Source of the DNA: Haloferax massiliensis
GTDB taxonomy: Archaea > Halobacteriota > Halobacteria > Halobacteriales > Haloferacaceae
NCBI RefSeq assembly: GCF_001368915.1
Contig: NZ_CSTE01000002.1
Span: 410,248 to 474,247, forward strand
DNA: 64,000 bases
Reading direction: 5' to 3'
This document shows, in pieces, positions 54,843 to 61,082 of this stretch. A program made the position numbers and the translations under genes. Every line of letters begins with the position of its first letter. Position 1 is the stretch's first letter. A model generated the notes under the pieces. That model searched no databases. It was given only the letters and a program-made list of their open reading frames with translations, and was not told the origin of the DNA.

Positions 54843-55919
54843 ATGGAACTAGGGTCGGCGGATGCCTTCGACCGAATGGGGACGCTCGGCGTCGAAGAGG
54901 AATTCTACATCGTCGATGCCGACGGCCGCCCCACCTCGGGTATCGACGACTTAGTCTACGGTCCGGAGCCTCCGGAACCGCTCGCAGGGCGGCTCGACCA
55001 CGAGCTGTTCAAGTTCACTATCGAGACGCAGACGCCGCTCATCGAGGCCCCCGACGAGGCCGGCTCGGCCGTCGAGACGGTCCGCGAGGCGCTCGTCGAC
55101 CACGCCGCTGACCACGGCTACCGCATCGCCGCGGCCGGGCTCCACCCCGCCGCCAAGTGGCGCGAACTCGACCACGCGACCAAACCCCGGTATCAGGCGC
55201 AACTCGACCGGATTCAGTATCCGCAACACCGGAACACGACCGCCGGCCTCCACGTCCACGTCGGCGTCGACGACGCGGACAAGGCCGTCTGGGTCGCCAA
55301 CGAACTCCGCTGGTATCTCGCGCCGCTTCTGGCGCTCTCCGCGAACTCCCCGTTCTGGAACGGCTTCGACACCGGCCTCGCCTCCGCCCGCGCCAAGGTG
55401 TTCGAGAACCTCCCGAACACCGGCATGCCGACCGCCTTCGACGACTTCGAGGACTTCCAGCGCTTCGAGCGCCGAATGGTCGAGTACGGCTCGATAGACG
55501 ACCGGGGCGAACTCTGGTACGACGTGCGCCCCCACACCGGCCACGGGACAGTCGAAATCCGCACCCCCGACGCCCAGACCGACCCCGAGCGCGTCGCCGA
55601 CTTCGTCGAGTACGTCCACGCCCTCGTGTTGGACCTCGCCGACCGCTACGAGTCCGGCGAGTCGGGGACGCCGGTCCGCCGCGAACTCCTCGACGAGAAC
55701 AAGTGGCGCGCGACCCGCTACGGTCGTGACACCGACTTCATCGCCCCCGACTCCGAGGGCGTCGTGAGCCTCGAATCGTTCGTCGAACGCGAGTCCGACC
55801 GCCTCGGCGTCGACGGCCTCCGGTCGCTTCTCGACGCCGAATCCGGAACCGCCGTCCAGCGACGGATTCACGAGGAATCCGGGCTCGACGCCCTGTGCGA
55901 ACACTTGACGCTGGACTGA
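54843..55919 (+). CDS. gshA: glutamate-cysteine ligase
   Basis: This 358-residue enzyme makes gamma-glutamylcysteine, the main thiol of haloarchaea. It is of the YbdK/GCS2 type: [64 protein letters not shown]-like TTTTTAATT lies about 28 nt before the ATG, and an inverted repeat CGGCG-N7-CGCCG (54821-54837) covers the expected start site, possibly an operator. Confidence 0.93.
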   Translation: MELGSADAFDRMGTLGVEEEFYIVDADGRPTSGIDDLVYGPEPPEPLAGRLDHELFKFTIETQTPLIEAPDEAGSAVETVREALVDHAADHGYRIAAAGLHPAAKWRELDHATKPRYQAQLDRIQYPQHRNTTAGLHVHVGVDDADKAVWVANELRWYLAPLLALSANSPFWNGFDTGLASARAKVFENLPNTGMPTAFDDFEDFQRFERRMVEYGSIDDRGELWYDVRPHTGHGTVEIRTPDAQTDPERVADFVEYVHALVLDLADRYESGESGTPVRRELLDENKWRATRYGRDTDFIAPDSEGVVSLESFVERESDRLGVDGLRSLLDAESGTAVQRRIHEESGLDALCEHLTLD

Positions 55920-55986
55920 GTCGCACGCCGACGCGCGACAGGAAACATTTTTTAGCGCCCCAGTTTTGACCTTTGCCGTAGCACAA

Positions 55987-56451
55987 ATGTCTGCGGACCA
56001 GAGCACAGAGGGGAGCGCGGAGTCGACGGACGAAGACAACTCGGGCGGCGCGGCCGACTGCGCCGTCTCCGAGTTCGACGACGGGTTGGTGGACCTGCTC
56101 GCGTGGATTCTCGACACCGAGACCCGCGCGCGAATCTACGTCCACCTCCGACAGCACCCACACTCGACGAGCGAGGAAGTCGCCGAGGGGACCGGCCTCT
56201 ACCCCAGTACGGTTCGGGAGGCGCTGGCCGAACTCGCCGACGACGAGACGGTCGAGCGCCGCAAGCGGAAGAGTTCCGGCGCGGGCAACAACCCCTACGA
56301 GTACGTCGCCATCGCTCCGAGCGACCTCGTGAAGGGCGTCACCGGACAGGTGCAGGCGCAGTTGAACGCCGTGTTCAACCTCGACCGACACCTCGGAACC
56401 GACCGCACCGACGAGACCGAACCGGTCACGATTACGGTCCGCGAGGAGTAG
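55987..56451 (+). CDS. winged-helix transcriptional regulator
   Basis: This 154-residue protein has an acidic N-terminus and a central winged helix (ILDTETRARIYVHLRQHPHSTSEEVAEGTGLYPSTVREALAELADDETVERRKRK), then YEYVAIAPSDLVKGVTGQVQAQLN. ATG at 55987 (MSADQSTEG). Related haloarchaeal proteins are annotated as TrmB/ArsR-like. It is downstream of gshA but target unknown. Confidence 0.8.
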   Translation: MSADQSTEGSAESTDEDNSGGAADCAVSEFDDGLVDLLAWILDTETRARIYVHLRQHPHSTSEEVAEGTGLYPSTVREALAELADDETVERRKRKSSGAGNNPYEYVAIAPSDLVKGVTGQVQAQLNAVFNLDRHLGTDRTDETEPVTITVREE

Positions 56452-56572
56452 CCCCGCGGTCTCCCGGCTTCTACGGTGGTTCGCCCGGCTTCGTAGCCCC
56501 CCGCTCACCCCGCGCGTTGGCCCGTTAGGCTAACCCGACCCGCTTAAGTCGCGCCGCGCCTACCGCGAGAGT

Positions 56573-57073
56573 ATGCACGTCGCGCTGGGCGGGACGTTCG
56601 ACCCTGTCCACGATGGACATCTCGCGCTGTTCGAACGGGCGTTCGAATTGGGTGATGTCACGGTCGGACTCACGAGCGACGAACTCGCGCCGAAGACGCG
56701 ACACGTCGACCGCTACGTCCGGCCCTTCGACGACCGCAAGGCGGACCTCGAAGCCGAACTCCGGCCGCTCGCCGAGGCGTACGACCGCGAGTTCGAGGTC
56801 CGCGAACTCGACAGACCGACCGGCATCGCGACCGAGCCCGGATTCGACGTCCTCATCGTCTCGCCCGAGACGCGACGCGGCGGCGAGCGCGTCAACGAGA
56901 TTCGAGAGGAGAAGGGCCTCGAACCCCTCCGTATCGAGGTCGTCGAGCACGTCCCCGCCGAGGACGGCGACCGCATCTCCTCGACGCGAATCGTCTCCGG
57001 GGAGATAGACCGCCACGGCAACGTCACGCCCGACCGCGAGGGCCGCGGCCGGACGCCCCCCAGCGACGAATAG
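56573..57073 (+). CDS. coaD: phosphopantetheine adenylyltransferase, archaeal type
   Basis: This 166-residue nucleotidyltransferase makes dephospho-CoA from phosphopantetheine and ATP. The nucleotide-binding signature GGTFDPVHDGH (6-16) and the ISSTRI motif near the end are present. Archaeal members form a separate branch from bacterial CoaD. A TATA-like GCTTAAG about 30 nt before the ATG suggests a leaderless mRNA. Confidence 0.93.
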   Translation: MHVALGGTFDPVHDGHLALFERAFELGDVTVGLTSDELAPKTRHVDRYVRPFDDRKADLEAELRPLAEAYDREFEVRELDRPTGIATEPGFDVLIVSPETRRGGERVNEIREEKGLEPLRIEVVEHVPAEDGDRISSTRIVSGEIDRHGNVTPDREGRGRTPPSDE

Positions 57074-57102
57074 TTTTCACGCCCACGGTCGTACTGTCGC
57101 CC

Positions 57103-57309
57103 ATGCGACACCCGCTTTTCGCCAGCTTCGCCGTCGGCGTCGTCGCCGCGGTCCTCGTCGGTATCGCCGTCACCGAGATGGCCGCTCGGTGGGTCTTCTT
57201 CTCGCTTTTCGTCGGTATCCCGGCCGGTCTCGTCGCCGGCGTCCTCGCCACCGCGGTGACCTACGCGGTCTTGACTCGCCGGATGGCACCGTCGAACTCT
57301 CCAGAGTGA
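57103..57309 (+). CDS. small two-helix membrane protein
   Basis: This 68-residue protein has two hydrophobic segments (FASFAVGVVAAVLVGIAV and WVFFSLFVGIPAGLVAGVLA) and a short polar end. It starts 29 bp after coaD, probably the same transcript. No family recognised with certainty. Confidence 0.75.
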   Translation: MRHPLFASFAVGVVAAVLVGIAVTEMAARWVFFSLFVGIPAGLVAGVLATAVTYAVLTRRMAPSNSPE

Positions 57310-57320
57310 GCGCCTCCCAA

Positions 57321-57629
57321 CTACCAACTCGGCGGTCGGAAGCCGGCCTCTCGGAGGAGGTCCTTCCAGCGCTGTTGGATGCTGAGCCGCGACACGTCCA
57401 TCGACTCGGCGACGGCGGTCTGGGAGCGTTCTTCGCCGGCGATGAGCGCCCCGGCGTAGAGGCTGGCGGCGGCGACGGCCCGCTTCGAACGCTCCTCGTC
57501 GGGCAACTGCGTGAGAAACATGTCCGAGGCGTACGAGCGGGCCTCGCTGCCGAGTTCGAGGCCGTCGGCGGCGGCGTCGATGCGGGCCAGCCACTCCCGG
57601 TTGTCTCGTTGGTCTCGGGCGCTGTACAT
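57321..57629 (-). CDS. TFB-related protein with a single cyclin repeat
   Basis: This 102-residue protein corresponds to one TFIIB cyclin repeat with its HTH: SKRAVAAASLYAGALIAGEERSQTAVAESMDVSRLSIQQRWKDLL. It lacks the zinc ribbon and the other cyclin repeat of full-length TFB. The ATG at 57629 is used; in-frame sequence upstream is antisense to tRNA-Leu. It could be a DNA-binding regulator or TFB antagonist. Confidence 0.82.
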   Translation of the reverse strand: MYSARDQRDNREWLARIDAAADGLELGSEARSYASDMFLTQLPDEERSKRAVAAASLYAGALIAGEERSQTAVAESMDVSRLSIQQRWKDLLREAGFRPPSW

Positions 57630-57735
57630 GGTCGTCGTTGCGGCCGCGGGGGCATAATCCTCGCGGCGGGCGCTCGTGACGTTTATATATCGTTGCGGGA
57701 AATGTGCGGTCGAAGGGCGCGTGTCGCCCGACTGC

Positions 57736-57818
57736 GCGCGGGTAGCCAAGTGGCCAAAGGCGCAGCGCTTAGGACGCTGTCTCGTAGGAGTCCGCCGGTT
57801 CGAATCCGGTCCCGCGCA
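57736..57818 (+). tRNA. tRNA-Leu(TAG)
   Basis: Acceptor arms GCGCGGG and CCCGCGC pair perfectly with discriminator A. The anticodon loop CTTAGGA gives TAG, and the long variable arm after it is characteristic of class II tRNA-Leu. The T-loop is TTCGAAT. A TATA box TTTATATAT lies about 50 nt upstream. The 3' end is the probable attachment site of the element that follows. Confidence 0.96.
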
Positions 57819-57820
57819 TC

Positions 57821-57835
57821 CGCGGCTTCGCCGCG
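57821..57835 (+). terminator. stem-loop after tRNA-Leu
   Basis: CGCGGC-TTC-GCCGCG directly after the tRNA, followed by a short T-rich stretch (GATTTT), probably ends tRNA transcription. Confidence 0.5.
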
Positions 57836-57868
57836 TCTTGCGATTTTCACTTCGGCAGGAGACCCTAC

Positions 57869-59029
57869 ATGGAAGACCTGCCAATCACGCTCTCGCGCTG
57901 TAACGTTTTCACCAACGGGGAGTTGGACACCGAACGCCCCATCCCGGTGGTACCAAAATCGCACGACGGCGTACTGAACGAGAAGCAACTCGTGGACTAC
58001 AAAGACAGGAGAGTCCGATTCCTATCATGGCTGTTGAAGGTTGGAAAGCACCCAGAGAAGGCCGAAGGGTACTCGCCGTACACCGTTTACTCGACGGCGT
58101 ACCGAACCGCGCGCTTCGACCTGTGGCTCTGGGAGCAGAAGAACGAGTACACGTACCCGCCTCAATCCGATGACGCCGCCGCCTACATGGACTGGTTAGC
58201 GTTCTCCGACCAGAGTCAAGTGATGAAGGGGAAGGCACAGGAAGGCCTCCAGCACCTCTCGAAGTGGCTCCACCACGAGTACGGTTACGACGAGTGGGAG
58301 TTCGAGTACACCTTCGACGGCTCCGGCGGCAACCACCAGCCGCAGGACTTCCTCACGCGCGAGGAACGCCGCGCCATCCGACAGGCGGCCCTCAACGAGG
58401 GGAACATCCCGGCCTACGACTCCCTCACCGCGGAGGAGCGGAACGGGTGGAAACTCTACATCTCCAACGCCCTTGGCAAGCCCTACGACGAAGTGACGCG
58501 CGAGGACTGGAACGAGGTGAACGGGTGGGAAATCACCTCCCTCGTCTGGACCAGTCTCGACGCCGGTCTCCGTCCCAACGAGGTCCGCAACGCTCGGACG
58601 GAGTGGGTGGACACGAGGAACGGCGTTCTCCGTATCCCGAAAGACGAGTCCTCGAAGAACGAGGGTAACTGGACCGTCAGCCTCACGGAGCGGACCGCGA
58701 CGGCGCTGTCTCGCTGGCTGGACGAGCGCGAGCAGTACAAACGGTACGAGGACACCGACACGCTCTGGCTGACGAGCCACGGGAATCCTCACGGCTCCAG
58801 CAGCCTTCGGAGGCTCCTTCACCGACTCTGCGACCAAGCGGGCATCGAGACCGCGAATCGAAAGATGTCGTGGTACACGATTCGCCACTCGGTCGGGACG
58901 TACATGACCAAAGAGCGGGACCTCGCCGCGGCGAAAGCCCAACTCCGCCACAAGAACCCCATGACGACGATGAAGTACGACCAAGTGCCGGTCGAGGACC
59001 GCCGTAACGCCCTCGACAGGATGGGGTAA
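57869..59029 (+). CDS. tyrosine recombinase (integrase)
   Basis: This 386-residue integrase has an N-terminal SAM-like arm-binding/core domain (KDRRVRFLSWLL...DDAAAYMDWLAF) and a catalytic domain. The first catalytic Arg is in LDAGLRPNEV, the second Arg and following His in WYTIRHSVGTYM, the late His in QLRHKNP and the nucleophile Tyr in TTMKYDQV. The usual HxxR box reads YTIR, with Tyr instead of His. It probably integrates the element into tRNA-Leu. A zinc-finger gene follows 6 bp downstream. Confidence 0.9.
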   Translation: MEDLPITLSRCNVFTNGELDTERPIPVVPKSHDGVLNEKQLVDYKDRRVRFLSWLLKVGKHPEKAEGYSPYTVYSTAYRTARFDLWLWEQKNEYTYPPQSDDAAAYMDWLAFSDQSQVMKGKAQEGLQHLSKWLHHEYGYDEWEFEYTFDGSGGNHQPQDFLTREERRAIRQAALNEGNIPAYDSLTAEERNGWKLYISNALGKPYDEVTREDWNEVNGWEITSLVWTSLDAGLRPNEVRNARTEWVDTRNGVLRIPKDESSKNEGNWTVSLTERTATALSRWLDEREQYKRYEDTDTLWLTSHGNPHGSSSLRRLLHRLCDQAGIETANRKMSWYTIRHSVGTYMTKERDLAAAKAQLRHKNPMTTMKYDQVPVEDRRNALDRMG

Positions 59030-59035
59030 AATCCG

Positions 59036-59596
59036 ATGACGCCGCAGACAAACCCTCACCGGAACGCCGAGAAGGTCGTCAAGTGCCCCGTGGACGGTTG
59101 TGAGGCCGAGAAGTTGAGCCGCGGGATGCACCTTCACGTCCTTCGGAGCGCGGGAAACGGACACGGTCCACAGGGGGAAGTCCCCGAACATCTCGACTTC
59201 GAGAATCTGGAGGAGGTCGGGACGCGAGAGGTCGAAGTCAACTACCCCGAGGAACGGAAGACCGAGTCAGTCGCTCGGCTCTGCCCGTACTGCGGGAAAC
59301 CGTTCAAGGGAAAGAACGGGGTGCTGATTCACCTCGGGCAGGTAGAAGGCCGGAAGAACCACCCTGCCAACGCCTCCGAGGTCCACGAGCCGGGGGACTT
59401 CCCTGTGGTCGAACTCGATGAGGTCGAGAACGTCGTCGCCGTCGTTGAGGGACGGATACCGTCTTCGGCGGGGAACTGGCCTTACGAGGAGAGCGTCCCG
59501 GTCGAACGGGTCTACCGCCTCATCGCGGAGTTGCTGGCCGAGGGCCACCCCGAGACCGCAGCACGAGCGCGAAGCCTACTGCTCACCGACGAGTGA
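59036..59596 (+). CDS. protein with two C2H2-like zinc fingers
   Basis: This 186-residue protein has two finger-like modules: Cys17, Cys22, His34, His43 (CPVDGCEAEKLSRGMHLHVL...H) and Cys83, Cys86, His99, His109 (CPYCGKPFKGKNGVLIHL...H), then a charged helical C-terminus (VERVYRLIAELLAEGHPETAARARSLL). It is 6 bp behind the integrase gene. It may be a DNA-binding accessory such as an excision factor or regulator; I know no named family. Confidence 0.8.
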   Translation: MTPQTNPHRNAEKVVKCPVDGCEAEKLSRGMHLHVLRSAGNGHGPQGEVPEHLDFENLEEVGTREVEVNYPEERKTESVARLCPYCGKPFKGKNGVLIHLGQVEGRKNHPANASEVHEPGDFPVVELDEVENVVAVVEGRIPSSAGNWPYEESVPVERVYRLIAELLAEGHPETAARARSLLLTDE

Positions 59597-59624
59597 CTGA
59601 GAACTCGTTCTGAAACGACGGACG

Positions 59625-59646
59625 GGTGCGTGGGAATCCACGCACC
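59625..59646 (+). terminator. perfect hairpin after the zinc-finger gene
   Basis: Perfect 9-bp arms GGTGCGTGG and CCACGCACC with loop GAAT, 28 nt past the stop. It could end or stabilise the integrase/zinc-finger transcript, or be a protein binding site. Confidence 0.5.
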
Positions 59647-60298
59647 TATCCTCCGTTCGTCCTACCGGATACGGCGGGACACAACCGAGGGTCGGAGACC
59701 CCCGGATTGGATGTCTCGTCGTTCGCATTAAGTCCGAGCAACGACTCTTTGCCTTCCGTCCTTCACTCTGCTACTGTTGGACCACATTAGACCACCCCCG
59801 AAAATGTAGTGATTTTTGCCCTCAGTACGCGATAAAACTTACAATCAATTATGCGTCCGCCCGATTGCTGGCGTAACAACCATTAGAAGTAACGAGACCG
59901 GCGAAAGAAGTCGAGAGGAGGGAGAGTTAACGCAGATGGATTTTGAAGAATTTAAACCAAAACACCCGATAGGTTGACCACACGTCAAAATTGGTTTAGA
60001 GCAGGAAATCATCGCATCCTGCCGACTCTCTCCAAACGAAAATCACCGAAGCCCTGTGCGGCCACGAGAGCGGTTCTTTCACGTGAGATGATGGGAACCA
60101 CTTACCATTTGTTCAACGCGATTCTGGGGCCTGACAGACGTGTTAGATTGGATTCTGCTCGTGTGGCGAAGCCCGTGTTTTTCAGTAGGGGCGAAATGGG
60201 GGTCTTTTGCTGTCCAACTCGGTCTGTCTATCGTCGTCTCACTCAGGGGTCGTACTCGTTGAGAAGCGGGTTTCAATTCGTGGTACTGGAAGGCGAGG

Positions 60299-60430
60299 TC
60301 ATCGGATAGAAACACAACAGAGACAATCAAAGACAATAGGGTAGAAACTCGTTCATCGGATGGTCACTCAAGGGGGGACTACAGGGGGGCTACTACTACA
60401 GGGTATCAACTCGTTGTTCCTATCCGATGA
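60299..60430. repeat. TCATCGGAT repeats, direct and inverted
   Basis: TCATCGGATAG (60299-60309) recurs as TCATCGGATGG (60353-60363) and, inverted, as CTATCCGATGA (60420-60430). Between the last two lies GGGGGCTACTACTACAGGG, resembled by GGGGTACTACTACGGGG near 60540. ACTCGTT recurs nearby. The set resembles iterons or operator clusters. Confidence 0.6.
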
Positions 60431-60876
60431 GGGCCGCCTTTAGAGTACGTTAGTGTAAACACGTCTTTCTCTACAGTATTGAACAACGTGCTGTAAGAAC
60501 GGTATTGAAACACGGGGCAGTCCACGAGGGGAAACCCTACGGGGTACTACTACGGGGATGTGTGCTACAGACTTGACACACCTGTTCCGGGGCCTTCGGC
60601 AATCGAGCCGCCGACCGAGGCGCGAGAGAACTCTTGCTTGACGTAATCACTCGTCCAATCCCGCGTCACCACGTGAGTGTTATCCTTCGATACGGACAGA
60701 ATTAATTAGAAAACACCGTTTGTTTTGTGTTTTTGTGATTGGGTATACTTTTGTCAATTTTTACTTTTACCCCCGTTTCGCCCTTTCTGCCGTTCGATAA
60801 GAGGATTACAAATTGCCACCGTCCATGAGGGTGGGAATTCCGCCCGTAAGAAAAGGACAAATTTGGGTTGACTGGC

Positions 60877-60892
60877 TACCCTGTACAGGGTA
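60877..60892. promoter_or_regulatory. perfect 16-bp palindrome TACCCTGTACAGGGTA
   Basis: This is self-complementary over all 16 bases. The half site ACAGGGTA also occurs at 60398-60405. It lies about 190 bp upstream of the methyltransferase start. An operator for an element-encoded regulator is likely. Confidence 0.6.
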
Positions 60893-61082
60893 CGTTTCCC
60901 GAAAGCAACAGTCCACTACGAGAGACCTACGCCGCCCTCATCGGCTGACTGCCGAGTGCCAAACGAGCGAGGAGCAACGTAGACGCCGGGGTATCCCGAA
61001 ATCAGGGAAATTGAGAGACTTTTCAAGTTGACTCTCAGCAACTCGACTACTTTTATGAAGGCCTATTGAGTTGAGGCCGCTA

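Larger units (their letters stand above)
59597..61082. other. 1.5-kb segment without a convincing gene, rich in repeats
   Basis: Only short, low-quality frames occur; the longest (60300 region, 111 codons) lacks haloarchaeal composition. Base content is lower in GC than the neighbours. It contains a hairpin at 59625, inverted and direct repeats at 60299-60430, T-tracts near 60720-60770 and a 16-bp palindrome at 60877. A minute frame MDFEEFKPKHPIG at 59936 may be a remnant. It could hold an origin, a non-coding RNA, or regulatory sites. Confidence 0.6.

Noticed and set aside
59974-60309. 111-codon frame in the gene-free part of the tRNA-Leu element
   Set aside because: Basic, Arg/Ser-rich and without haloarchaeal acidic bias; overlaps a similarly poor frame on the other strand.
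60299-60560. CRISPR-like array suspected from repeated TACTACTAC and TCATCGGAT
   Set aside because: Units are short, irregularly spaced and partly inverted; no regular repeat-spacer pattern.
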